Below, piece by piece: positions 26,736 through 35,357 of a stretch of 64,000 nucleotides of DNA (position 1 is its first letter; each line of letters begins with the position of its first letter). The notes under the pieces were generated by a model, which was not told where the DNA came from, made no database searches, and was given only the letters and a program-made list of their open reading frames with translations. The DNA comes from Bacteroidota bacterium (GTDB taxonomy: Bacteria; Bacteroidota; Bacteroidia; Chitinophagales; Chitinophagaceae). The stretch is taken from the NCBI GenBank assembly GCA_018267575.1, contig JAFDYF010000104.1:60338-124337 (forward strand), in the 5' to 3' direction. Position numbers and translations under genes: made by a program.

Positions 26736-28847
26736 TTAATTCAATTCGATTTTTACAGTTTGGTTTCTTGCAATGGTCGTGCCCGGCTCAATCGACTGGG
26801 TGGTTACTTTTCCAGTTCCATTGGCAGACACTTTTACATTCATGCGCTCCAGTACATACAGTGCATCCTTCAATCCCATCCCTTTCACATCCGGCATCAT
26901 TTGTTTATTGATGGTTTGCTTGTTCAGCACAGGTCGATTATTGCTGGCATACAGCCTCCCAAAATCAGTAGCTTTGGACGAATCTGTATAGTGTACCTGA
27001 AATGTTTCCAGCACTTTTTTAATATCTTTTGTCGAACCTGCATAATAAAAATTAGCGCTGTCTTTTTTCATTGCGGCCAGGTCCATGGTTGAGCTATACT
27101 GCGCATTCAATGCGTATAACTTATCTGCTATTTCCCGAAATACCGGGGCAGCCACTTCCCCGCCCATGTGTTTTGCGGGGTGTGCTTTTGTTTTCACCAC
27201 CACAATGCAACTATATAATGGGTGTTCATAGGGGAAATAGCCGACAAAAGAAGCTTGATAAATACCATCATCATATCCGATGTTCTTTCCCGCCACATGC
27301 GCCGTACCTGTTTTTCCAGCAGCCTGATATAAGGCACCTTTGAAAACTCTTTTCCCAGTACCATCTGTGGTTACGGCCAACATACATTCCTGTGCAGCTT
27401 TGACCACATTGCTATCCGCCACAGTTTCTTCAATCACTTGTGGATGGAATTCTTTTACCACCTGCCCGAATTTTTGTATCCGGTTCACCAGATAAGGTTT
27501 CATCATTTTACCATTGTTGGCAATGGCATTGTAAAGGGCTAGCGTTTGTATAGGGGTCACTTCAATGGCATAGCCAAAACTCATGGTGACCATGGCATGC
27601 AAACCCTCCTTGTTGCGTTTGATCTTTGGGAGCATCGGTCTGGCCTCTCCCATCAAATCAATACCCGTTCTTGAATCAAAATGATATTTGTGCAGATAGC
27701 TCAGGTATTTATCGGGTTGGTCTGCAAATGTTTTGTAGGCCAGTTTGCTCATACCCACATTGGAACTATGCTCAAAACATTCCTTAACCGTTAAGTTGGG
27801 TTTTGGCGCTCGCTCCGCATCCGTTACCATACGCACTCCAACCCAATCCCTACCAGTAGTGCCTACATCCACCATATCGTTTAACTTTGTTTTGCCTTCG
27901 CTCAATACAGAAAGCAAAGTAGCCAGCTTGATGGTGGAACCTGGTTCGGTAGCACGTAAAGCATAATTATAATCTTCCCAATAACTGCCATCTGGTTGGC
28001 GACCAAGATTGGCCATCGCTTTTATTTTTCCCGTGGCCACTTCCATTACTACACAGGTGCCATGATCGGCATCATTCTCGATCATGGTTTTCAACAAGGC
28101 ATTTTCAGCGATGTCCTGTATGTTCACATCGAGTGTGGTCACAATATCTTTTCCATTTTCCGGATCGATCTCCGATCCCTCTACCGGCATATAATTGCCA
28201 GCTGCCATATAGCGCACGAGCCGACTGCCATTCTCTCCTTTCAAAGAACTATCATAAGTGCGCTCCAAACCCACATTTTGCGCATTGGACCTAGCAAGAC
28301 CAATAGTCCTGTTTGCCAAAAGACCAAATGGGTTCAATCTTTTATTTACTACTTCAGTGATAAAACCACTTTTGTTACGGCCCTGCCTCACCAAAGGAAA
28401 TTTGCGGAGTTCCTTATACTGCTCAAAACTGATATTCGACTGAAGCTTGTAATACCGATCATTTTCTCTATACCCTTTTAAGAGGTCACGTTTATACGCT
28501 GTTGCATTTTGATCTTTGAACAAATGGGCCAAACAGTAGCTCAGCGAGTCCAGATTTTCTTTAAACCGTTTGCCATTTTTTTCACGCAGCCCATCTGCCC
28601 CAAAATCAACATAAATATTAAAATAGGGGACCGATGTGCTGAGCATATCACCATCTTCACTATAGAGCGTGCCACGATCGGCCTCCAGCTTGGCTGTTTT
28701 TAGATGAAGGCTATCGCTCAAACTTCTCCAATAAGCCCCCTGCACACGTTGTATATAAATGGCTTTACCCAGCACAAACAAGCAAAGCATCGCGATGCCC
28801 AGAAAGCAGAGGTAAACTCTCCATAATATGTCCCGCTTGATTTCCAA
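26736..28847 (-). CDS. ftsI: Division-specific transpeptidase FtsI/PBP3 with PASTA domain
   Basis: 703 residues from a TTG start at 28847: a TAG lies two codons upstream in frame, and the first ATG is only at codon 20, inside the membrane helix (about 8-30). The pedestal domain carries LEADRGTLYSEDGDMLS. Transpeptidase motifs are EPGSTIK with Ser304 and Lys307, SSN at 361-363 and KTGT at 512-515. A C-terminal PASTA domain (about 637-703, MMPDVKGMGLKDALYVLE) is common in Bacteroidetes. It cross-links septal peptidoglycan with FtsW. TTG start and tight spacing to ftsL (34 nt) suggest coupled translation. Confidence 0.96.
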   Translation of the reverse strand: MEIKRDILWRVYLCFLGIAMLCLFVLGKAIYIQRVQGAYWRSLSDSLHLKTAKLEADRGTLYSEDGDMLSTSVPYFNIYVDFGADGLREKNGKRFKENLDSLSYCLAHLFKDQNATAYKRDLLKGYRENDRYYKLQSNISFEQYKELRKFPLVRQGRNKSGFITEVVNKRLNPFGLLANRTIGLARSNAQNVGLERTYDSSLKGENGSRLVRYMAAGNYMPVEGSEIDPENGKDIVTTLDVNIQDIAENALLKTMIENDADHGTCVVMEVATGKIKAMANLGRQPDGSYWEDYNYALRATEPGSTIKLATLLSVLSEGKTKLNDMVDVGTTGRDWVGVRMVTDAERAPKPNLTVKECFEHSSNVGMSKLAYKTFADQPDKYLSYLHKYHFDSRTGIDLMGEARPMLPKIKRNKEGLHAMVTMSFGYAIEVTPIQTLALYNAIANNGKMMKPYLVNRIQKFGQVVKEFHPQVIEETVADSNVVKAAQECMLAVTTDGTGKRVFKGALYQAAGKTGTAHVAGKNIGYDDGIYQASFVGYFPYEHPLYSCIVVVKTKAHPAKHMGGEVAAPVFREIADKLYALNAQYSSTMDLAAMKKDSANFYYAGSTKDIKKVLETFQVHYTDSSKATDFGRLYASNNRPVLNKQTINKQMMPDVKGMGLKDALYVLERMNVKVSANGTGKVTTQSIEPGTTIARNQTVKIELN

Positions 28848-28881
28848 CGCTAACTATTAATTCAATTTTCCTTATTAGTAT

Positions 28882-29211
28882 TTATTTGTTTTTTGCCAGA
28901 GCCTCACTATCAACCAACACAATCGGTGGTACCGTTAGTTCCTTGAGTCCAAAAGGCGCTACCGCTTTTGACAACTCACTTTGCTTGCTCCGGAACATCA
29001 CTTCGCTTTTCAATGTTTTATATTCGAATTGCAACTCCTTTAGCTCGTTGGTTGTTTTATTGATATTCCTAATTGTTTTCTCCGCATAGTGGCCATTATA
29101 GATATATACCACAGCAAGCAAAGCGAGGAAAAGAAAGAAAGGGATATCCTTTACAATCCATTTATAGCCTAGCATTTTTTTCCAACCCGTTATCGTATTT
29201 TTATTTGACAT
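28882..29211 (-). CDS. ftsL: FtsL-like cell division protein
   Basis: 109 residues. A short cytoplasmic part precedes one membrane helix (about 24-42, IPFFLFLALLAVVYIYNGHYA) and a heptad-rich periplasmic segment (about 45-85, INKTTNELKELQFEYKTLKS). This fold, the size and the position between rsmH and ftsI identify FtsL, although sequence similarity is always low in this family. FtsL forms the FtsQLB complex that activates FtsWI. Confidence 0.85.
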   Translation of the reverse strand: MSNKNTITGWKKMLGYKWIVKDIPFFLFLALLAVVYIYNGHYAEKTIRNINKTTNELKELQFEYKTLKSEVMFRSKQSELSKAVAPFGLKELTVPPIVLVDSEALAKNK

Positions 29212-29279
29212 CTATCAGGCCGTTTTTGCATTCATTGCATGCGTACTATTCAAAACCATTCCACAACAACAACGAATAG

Positions 29280-30272
29280 TTATAACCGTTCCGCTACCCG
29301 AAGCTTCGCACTACGCGATCTTGGGTTGGCTTTCAGTTCTGCTTCTCCGGGTATAAGAGGTTTTTTTGTCAATGCCTGCAGCAAAGGCTCAGCGCTGGTT
29401 TGCGCAAAGGGGTTTAACTGCTCTTCTTCAAATAATCCTTTCTTGAAAAAATTTTTTACAATCCTGTCCTCAAGTGAATGAAAAGTAATAACGGCCACCC
29501 GACCACCGGGGGCGAGCAATGCTGGCACTTGCTGAAGCATTTCTGTCAGCGCACCGAGCTCATCATTCACTTCAATCCTCAAAGCCTGGAACACCTGGGC
29601 AAAGTATTTATTTGGATTCCCTTTCACCACTGCACTTAGCGCCGTTTTAAAATTCTGAATGGTTTTTAGCGAAACAGCATGTCGAACATTCACAATGGTT
29701 CTTGCCAATGTTTTTGCATTGGTTACCTCTCCATACTGCTCGAACAATTTGTGAAGCTGCTGTTCGGTATAACGGTTTACCACATCAAAAGCGGTTAGTG
29801 TTTGACGTTGGTCCATCCGCATATCCAGATCGCCTTCAAAGCGTATGGAGAATCCCCGATCTGCTTCATCAAACTGGTGGCTGCTTACGCCCAGATCCGC
29901 TAGGATACCATCCACGGTGGCTGTTTTATGCAAGCGCAAAAACCGTTGCAAATGCCTGAAATTATGAGGCACAAAAATGATGCGCTCATCGGCAGGCAGG
30001 TTCTTGGCTGCATCGGCGTCCTGATCGAAGGCAAATAATTTTCCACGCTCATCCAAGCGTTTCAATATTTCTCTCGAATGGCCACCTCCACCAAACGTAC
30101 AGTCCACATAAATGCCATCGGGTCGAATGTTCAATCCATCAATCGCCTCGTTTAGCAATACAGGCAGATGGTAACCTTCAGTTGATTGGTTCGCGAGTTG
30201 AACGGGTGAATGGCTGAGTGACTGTCCAGTTGCGTTTGATTTCTGATCATATTTATTTGACCGCTTACTCAT
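29280..30272 (-). CDS. rsmH: 16S rRNA (cytosine-N4)-methyltransferase RsmH
   Basis: 330 residues from ATG 30272; an in-frame TTG at 30293 is less likely. A polar tail of about 30 residues precedes GYHLPVLLNEAIDGL. YVDCTFGGGGHSREIL is the SAM-binding motif, DGILADLGVSSHQFDEADRG and DLDMRMDQRQ the RsmH signatures, and FHSLEDRIVKNFF with the C-terminal RSRSAKLRVAER end the domain. It methylates C1402 of 16S rRNA. The start is 35 nt downstream of the mraZ stop. Confidence 0.97.
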   Translation of the reverse strand: MSKRSNKYDQKSNATGQSLSHSPVQLANQSTEGYHLPVLLNEAIDGLNIRPDGIYVDCTFGGGGHSREILKRLDERGKLFAFDQDADAAKNLPADERIIFVPHNFRHLQRFLRLHKTATVDGILADLGVSSHQFDEADRGFSIRFEGDLDMRMDQRQTLTAFDVVNRYTEQQLHKLFEQYGEVTNAKTLARTIVNVRHAVSLKTIQNFKTALSAVVKGNPNKYFAQVFQALRIEVNDELGALTEMLQQVPALLAPGGRVAVITFHSLEDRIVKNFFKKGLFEEEQLNPFAQTSAEPLLQALTKKPLIPGEAELKANPRSRSAKLRVAERL

Positions 30273-30307
30273 ACATTTCAACTTTTCAACCAATCAACTC
30301 TTCAATA

Positions 30308-30769
30308 TTAACCCATCAACTTCCCGCCGCCCATCACTTCGTTGGCAAGGCCGCTAAATGTTTCCGGTGAAAGAGATTCAAAGAGCTGTTTATACTTACT
30401 ACTATCCCAGATTTCAATTTTGTTCAAGGCCGACACCAACACGATATCTTTTTCCAAACCCGCATGTTCTCTCAAGTTTGAAGGCACCAACAATCTCCCG
30501 GCCGAATCCAGATCCATCATGGTGGCCCCATTCAAAAAATATCTCCTGAATTCACGAACTTTGGGGTCAAAATCATTGAGCTTGCTTAGATTTTCAAAAA
30601 TGGGTTCCCAGTTTTTTATGGGGTACAGGGTTAGGCATTTTTCAAAGCCCCGGCTAATCACAAATTGGGCATTCCCTTCTTCCGGCAATTGCTTTTTAAA
30701 GCCAACCGGTAGAAGAAAGCGACCTTTGGGGTCTAGCGTAGCCTCGTATTCTCCAAGAAAACCAATCAT
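30308..30769 (-). CDS. mraZ: Transcriptional regulator MraZ
   Basis: 153 residues with two AbrB-like half-domains, each with the DxxxR motif: LDPKGRFLLPVGFKKQL (about 12-28) and MDLDSAGRLLVPSNLREHAG (about 81-100). MraZ forms a ring and represses the dcw operon by binding tandem repeats upstream of its own gene. Such repeats are visible at 30804-30830, overlapping a promoter, so autoregulation is likely. It is the first gene of the cluster. Confidence 0.97.
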   Translation of the reverse strand: MIGFLGEYEATLDPKGRFLLPVGFKKQLPEEGNAQFVISRGFEKCLTLYPIKNWEPIFENLSKLNDFDPKVREFRRYFLNGATMMDLDSAGRLLVPSNLREHAGLEKDIVLVSALNKIEIWDSSKYKQLFESLSPETFSGLANEVMGGGKLMG

Positions 30770-30803
30770 TTATGACGATTACTTCCAAAATATTTAAAAA
30801 CTT

Positions 30804-30839
30804 ACACAAAATAACACTTTTTCCCACCTTAGAAACAAA
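30804..30839 (-). promoter_or_regulatory. dcw operon promoter overlapping a candidate MraZ box
   Basis: On the minus strand TTTG (30836-30839), a 21-nt spacer and TTATTTTG (30807-30814) resemble a Bacteroidetes promoter. The spacer and -7 region contain three direct repeats with exact 10-nt spacing: AAGGTGG (30824-30830), AAAGTGT (30814-30820) and TTTGTGT (30804-30810), each followed by a 3-nt spacer. This matches the known MraZ box layout, with AAAGTGK-N3 repeats as in Mollicutes. The mraZ ATG lies 34 nt further on. Confidence 0.6.
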
Positions 30840-30988
30840 TTTTGGGGATTTTAATTTTTCCACAACTTTTTTTTCATATAGATGCAATAGGGTAAAGGGT
30901 TATAGGGACTTGGGAGACAATACCCACCAAATCGGAGTGGATAAACTGTGAATAATGGTGGAAACAGGTGAATAACCTAAAAATCAAT

Positions 30989-31403
30989 ATGACAAGCACC
31001 GGATAATCAGGTACAGCACTTATAAAGAAATTGGGCATCAAGGATGATATGAAAATCCTTTTAATACATGCACCTGATGATTATTTTAGATTGGTAGAAA
31101 AGGATATTTCAAAACAATTGGTGGCAAGAAAAGAGACTCCAGACCTCTTTCATATTTTTGCCGCATCTAAAAAATCTTTGAAATGGAAATGAAAAAGCTT
31201 ACTACCATTTATAAAGCAAACAGCCATCTGATTATCTGGCCATCTTGGTATAAAAAACCGCTGGCATAGCCACAGACTTAACGGAAACGTATATACGTAA
31301 TTATGCCTGCCAACATGGTATGGTAGATATCAAAGTTTGCGCGGTCAAAAATTATTGGAGTGGACTGAAAATGGTGGTACCCTTAGCGTTGAGAAATAGC
31401 TAA
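30989..31403 (+). pseudogene. Decayed DUF3052-like gene
   Basis: A reading that changes frame reconstructs a DUF3052-type protein: ATG at 30989 and KKLGIKDDMKILLIHAPDDY in the first frame after an early TAA (in place of the Tyr codon expected in the GYSGT motif), then HLIIWPSWYKK in a second frame, then IATDLTETYIRNYACQHG and DIKVCAVKNYWSGLKMVV in a third, ending at TAA 31401-31403. At least one nonsense change and two frameshifts make it non-functional. It lies between mraZ and queA, where the rest of the gap carries only the mraZ promoter region. Confidence 0.75.
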
Positions 31404-31469
31404 CTAATTCATGAAACATAAACAAAAGATTATCTTAATATAAAAATGCAGCAGTTAGCTGCCTTCATC

Positions 31470-32696
31470 ATGGACCCAAAAAATATTTCAATCGCCGATT
31501 ATACCTATGAACTGTCGGAAGAACGGATTGCAAAATTGCCCGCCCCAGAAAGAGATTCCTCCAAATTGTTGATCTACCAAAACGATTTGATCAAAGAAGA
31601 TATTTACAAAAATATAGCTGCCCACTTACCGGAAAATGCCTTGCTTATTTTTAACAATACCAAAGTAGTGGAAGCAAGGATTTTGTTTCAAAAGCCGAGT
31701 GGTGGCCAAATAGAAATCTTTTGCTTGGAACCTGCAGGCACCATCGATATCAGTAGTGCTATGATGGCTCAACAAAAAACACAGTGGAAATGTCTGGTAG
31801 GCGGTGCTTCCAAGTGGAAGCACGGACAAATATTGGAAAAAAGGATTCCCAAAAAAGAAGGAACAGTAATACTGCGGGCAGCCATTGTACAAAAAGAAGC
31901 TGGCCATTTTATTATAGAATTTTCTTGGGAGCCAGCCATGTTGAGCTTTGCTGAATTGTTACATATTGCCGGGCTCATTCCCTTACCTCCTTATTTAAAT
32001 AGAGAAGCCGAGCCAACGGACGTCTCGCGCTATCAAACCATATATGCAAAATATGATGGTTCAGTGGCAGCCCCCACAGCCGGTCTGCATTTTACACCTT
32101 ATATTTTTAGTCAGCTAGATCAAAAGAAAATCAAAAGGAATCATATCACGCTGCATGTAGGTGCGGGCACCTTCAAGCCTGTGAAAACAGAAACCATCTC
32201 AACCCATGAAATGCATGCGGAGTTGATTACCGTTGGGATAGATACGATTGAAAATATCTTATATCATCTGGATAACCCAATCATTGCTGTTGGTACCACA
32301 TCAGCCAGAACCATCGAAAGCCTTTATTGGCTGGGTGTGAAAACCATTTCAACACCTGATATAAACAGTGACCAACTGCTCATCCATCAATGGGATCCTT
32401 ACGAAACAACGGTTCAAAAGATAAATACCATAGAAGCCTTATTGTCATTGCTAGAGTGGATGAAAAAAAATCAGTTGAAACAGATCAGTACCAAAACAGC
32501 CTTACTGATTGTCCCCGGCTATGAATATAAAATCATTAATGGGCTCATCACTAATTTCCATCAACCACAATCCACTTTGCTGCTTTTGGTTGCTGCCTTG
32601 ATTGGCGAAGGTTGGAAGCAGGTATACCGTCATGCATTGCAAAACGATTTCCGCTTTCTCAGTTATGGGGATGGATGTTTGTTGTTCAAGAAATGA
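31470..32696 (+). CDS. queA: S-adenosylmethionine:tRNA ribosyltransferase-isomerase QueA
   Basis: 408 residues from ATG 31470, preferred because homologues begin MDPK-like and run straight into IADYTYELSEERIAKLPAPE; ATG 31446 would add eight residues. LLIFNNTKVVEARILF, LPPYLNREAEPTDVSRYQTI, SVAAPTAGLHFT and HVGAGTFKPVKTETISTHEM are QueA signatures. It transfers the ribosyl part of SAM to preQ1-modified tRNA to form epoxyqueuosine. It is longer than E. coli QueA (about 356) through insertions in the middle and C-terminal parts, as in other Bacteroidetes. It converges with the histidine kinase gene across 21 nt. Confidence 0.94.
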   Translation: MDPKNISIADYTYELSEERIAKLPAPERDSSKLLIYQNDLIKEDIYKNIAAHLPENALLIFNNTKVVEARILFQKPSGGQIEIFCLEPAGTIDISSAMMAQQKTQWKCLVGGASKWKHGQILEKRIPKKEGTVILRAAIVQKEAGHFIIEFSWEPAMLSFAELLHIAGLIPLPPYLNREAEPTDVSRYQTIYAKYDGSVAAPTAGLHFTPYIFSQLDQKKIKRNHITLHVGAGTFKPVKTETISTHEMHAELITVGIDTIENILYHLDNPIIAVGTTSARTIESLYWLGVKTISTPDINSDQLLIHQWDPYETTVQKINTIEALLSLLEWMKKNQLKQISTKTALLIVPGYEYKIINGLITNFHQPQSTLLLLVAALIGEGWKQVYRHALQNDFRFLSYGDGCLLFKK

Positions 32697-32717
32697 AAAT
32701 AGCTGAAAGCTGATTTT

Positions 32718-34055
32718 TTACGCTTCTTTTTTCAAAGGGAATTCCATGGTAAAAACAGTACCCTTACCAACGGTGCTATCTACTTTGATTTTGCCCTCAT
32801 GGGCATCCACAATGGTTTTTACATAGCTGAGCCCAAGACCAAAACCTTTTACATTGTGCAGGTTGCCAGTATGAGCCCGGTAAAATTTTTCAAATATCCT
32901 TCGCTGTGTTTCTTTGTTCATACCAATGCCATTATCCTCAAAGCGGATGATCAGCGTTTTCTTGGTATTGTGGGTAGTGATTTTAATAACCAGATTGTCA
33001 TTGGAGTATTTGACCGCATTGTCCATGAGGTTATTGATGAGGTTGGTAAAATGCACCTCATCCGCTTCCAGCAAATCATGGGCAGCATTCAGTTTCAGTA
33101 CAGCCTCTCCTTTTTTTTCTTGCAGTTGCAACTGAAAATTAGCGGTTACATCCTCAATGATATCATGCACATGCACCGGTTGGAGCTTTAGTTGCAGTTC
33201 CTGCCTTTCCATCAGTGCAGCTTGCAAAATAGTTTCTACCTGTTTGTTCATCCGCTTATTTTCTTCTTTGATAATTGAACTAAAATAATCTGATTTCGTT
33301 CTGTCTTTGATCACCTTCTCATTTCGCAGGGCATCTACTGCCAAGGAGATGGTGGCTAAGGGAGTTTTAAACTCATGCGTCATATTGTTAATGAAATCGT
33401 TTTTGATCTCACTCATCTTTTTTTGCACAAGCAAGGTTCGCACCGTAATATAGAAAGCGGCAATAATCATGAGCGTGAAAAATATCATCCCGGCAATTTT
33501 CCAATACATCTTCTTGATCACGATATTTTTGAAATTAGGCACAATCAACACCAGCACTTCCGGGGTGGATGTAACATTCAAATTCCCATCATCCATCATT
33601 TGCAATGGCAAAAAATTTCTCAGGTTATGAATGGTATCCTCAAAGGCATGGGTATAATTTCTCGACATCTTTTCAATATTCATATCAGAGGCAATAGCAA
33701 ATTCAAACTTTGTGCCCCCCAAACCGTACTTATTAAAGGCTTTTTGGAATTTTTCTTCTAATTGTGACTGTGTAAAAATCTGACCAATGGTTGGGGGCTT
33801 CATCAACTCGATGGACAAGGGATCCGTTGGCCTAAAATTGAAACCTGGCCTCAAACGGAGCATGCTCAGGTTGGGAGAAAAATTTTTTTGCTGTACAAGT
33901 TCCTGCCCCACATCATTCATTACACCGGTTACCTTATGGATAAATTCTTCCTGTTTGTTCTCAACCATTGTTATTACCCAGTTGATCTGGATATAGATAA
34001 CGCCAATAAGCGAAAGGGTTATCAGCACTACAATGACCGGGAATACTTTTTTCAT
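32718..34055 (-). CDS. Sensor histidine kinase (orphan)
   Basis: 445 residues. Membrane helices at about 5-25 and 187-208 enclose a periplasmic sensor region of about 160 residues with no domain I recognise; there is no HAMP. The kinase core has the phosphoacceptor His227 in FINNMTHEFKTPLATIS, the N box LINNLMDNAVKYS, G1 FEDNGIGMN, F box and G2 GFGLGLSYVKTIV. It resembles RprX-type kinases of Bacteroidetes. No response regulator is adjacent, so its partner is elsewhere in the genome. Signal unknown. Confidence 0.92.
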   Translation of the reverse strand: MKKVFPVIVVLITLSLIGVIYIQINWVITMVENKQEEFIHKVTGVMNDVGQELVQQKNFSPNLSMLRLRPGFNFRPTDPLSIELMKPPTIGQIFTQSQLEEKFQKAFNKYGLGGTKFEFAIASDMNIEKMSRNYTHAFEDTIHNLRNFLPLQMMDDGNLNVTSTPEVLVLIVPNFKNIVIKKMYWKIAGMIFFTLMIIAAFYITVRTLLVQKKMSEIKNDFINNMTHEFKTPLATISLAVDALRNEKVIKDRTKSDYFSSIIKEENKRMNKQVETILQAALMERQELQLKLQPVHVHDIIEDVTANFQLQLQEKKGEAVLKLNAAHDLLEADEVHFTNLINNLMDNAVKYSNDNLVIKITTHNTKKTLIIRFEDNGIGMNKETQRRIFEKFYRAHTGNLHNVKGFGLGLSYVKTIVDAHEGKIKVDSTVGKGTVFTMEFPLKKEA

Positions 34056-34400
34056 TCTTGAAGCTGGTTAAAAAATCTCAGGCACCCTCTTTATGGGGGT
34101 GCGAATTTATCGAATCATAACAAGGTTTAATGGAATTGGTACTGGCTTCCGAAGCTAATTTAACAACGGTTTCACAAAGAAAAGGGTTTTACCTCGGCTC
34201 GCTGGGTTTTAACGCAGCGTTTAGCCTGCTTTGTGTACAGATATCCTAAAACATCAGCAAACAATAATGCCCATGTGAAACAACAATTGTACTTGGTATA
34301 TTTTCGCCACCCATTATTTTTACCAATGAAAATAAATACTTTAAATTACAAAGAGTTTTTAAAACAAGTGAACCATTTGCCTTTTTACAAAATTTGAAAG
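34056..34400. other. 345-nt divergent gap
   Basis: GCACCC (34082-34087) and GGGTGC (34097-34102) form a hairpin near the kinase start. TATTTTCG near 34300 resembles a -7 box for the rightward YqgE gene. A 23-codon reading frame (34326-34397) ends 3 nt before the YqgE ATG and could be a leader, but nothing else supports it. Confidence 0.35.
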
Positions 34401-34955
34401 ATGATGGAAAACCCAGCCCCGGGCATATTGTTGATTGCAGACCCTTTTCTGAAGGACCCCAATTTCCTTCGGACGGTGGTTTTTTTATGCGACCACCAAG
34501 AGGAAGGCAGCTTCGGTTTTGTATTGAATAAAATATACGATCATACTTTGGACGAACTGGTTAGCAGTGCCGATGGGCTTAAAATACCAGTCTATTTTGG
34601 CGGGCCGGTTCAACTGGATACCATCCATTTTCTACATCAGTCGCCAGAAAATATAACAGGGGGACTAGAAATCATGAAAGGAATTTTTTGGGGTGGCGAT
34701 TTTGAATTGGCCATCGAGTTATTGCGTATTGGGAAAATCGACAAAGCGCAGATCCGATTTTTTATTGGCTATTCGGGCTGGGGAAAAGGACAGTTGCAAG
34801 ATGAACTCAAAGAAAAATCCTGGCTAACGGTTTCTGCCACGCAAAAATTAGTTTTCCATAAAAGATATAGTGAAATATGGAAAGAGGCGCTGCGGCACTT
34901 GGGCGGGGAGTATGAAATGTTGACCAATTTCCCCATTGACCCACAGTTGAACTAA
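34401..34955 (+). CDS. YqgE/AlgH family protein (DUF179)
   Basis: 184 residues starting at paired ATGs (34401/34404). PAPGILLIADPFLKDPNFLR and VVFLCDHQEEGSFGFVLNK are the family start motifs; VYFGGPVQLDTIHFLHQ and FIGYSGWGKGQLQDELKEKSW the central and C-terminal signatures. The protein is cytoplasmic. The biochemical role of the family is unclear; AlgH was named from an alginate regulatory phenotype in Pseudomonas. Confidence 0.92.
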   Translation: MMENPAPGILLIADPFLKDPNFLRTVVFLCDHQEEGSFGFVLNKIYDHTLDELVSSADGLKIPVYFGGPVQLDTIHFLHQSPENITGGLEIMKGIFWGGDFELAIELLRIGKIDKAQIRFFIGYSGWGKGQLQDELKEKSWLTVSATQKLVFHKRYSEIWKEALRHLGGEYEMLTNFPIDPQLN

Positions 34956-35014
34956 GTCAAGGTTATTATTGATTGGGGCAACGATAAGAGTGCGAGCAAT
35001 TTCAAAAGCGAAGC

Positions 35015-35278
35015 CTATTTACCTTCCAATTCAGTGGCACCTTCAACCAGTACAGATACATGATTGTTCACCACTTCCACAAAGCCTCCCTGTATATCGA
35101 AATAGGTAAAATGGTTGCTTTTATCCTTCAGTACTTTCAACTTACCGGGTTTCAAAGCACTTACCAAAGCAGCATGTTTCTCCAGCACTTCCAGCGAACC
35201 AGATATTCCTGGCAACTGAACGCCATATACGTCCCCGCTGAATACTTTTTTTTCAGGTGTTAATATTTCTAAGTTCAT
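35015..35278 (-). CDS. atpC: ATP synthase F1 subunit epsilon (short form)
   Basis: 87 residues covering only the N-terminal beta sandwich (MNLEILTPEKKVFSGDVYGV, PGISGSLEVLEKHAALVSAL). The C-terminal helical hairpin that inhibits ATP hydrolysis in other bacteria is absent, so regulation by that mechanism is not possible. Short epsilon subunits are usual in Bacteroidetes. The gene follows atpD after 79 nt and ends the two-gene unit; subunits a, b, c, alpha, gamma and delta are encoded elsewhere. Confidence 0.93.
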   Translation of the reverse strand: MNLEILTPEKKVFSGDVYGVQLPGISGSLEVLEKHAALVSALKPGKLKVLKDKSNHFTYFDIQGGFVEVVNNHVSVLVEGATELEGK

Positions 35279-35357
35279 GCGCTGCCCCTAAAAGGGGAAT
35301 TTTTATTTTAACCTTCTTTATTAAATGTTGTCGGTTTCTTAGAAACCCGGTTGCTAT

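Noticed and set aside
34326..34397. A 23-codon reading frame ending 3 nt before the YqgE start, as a leader peptide.
   Set aside because: It has no regulatory codon pattern or paired hairpins; frames of this size arise by chance in AT-rich DNA.
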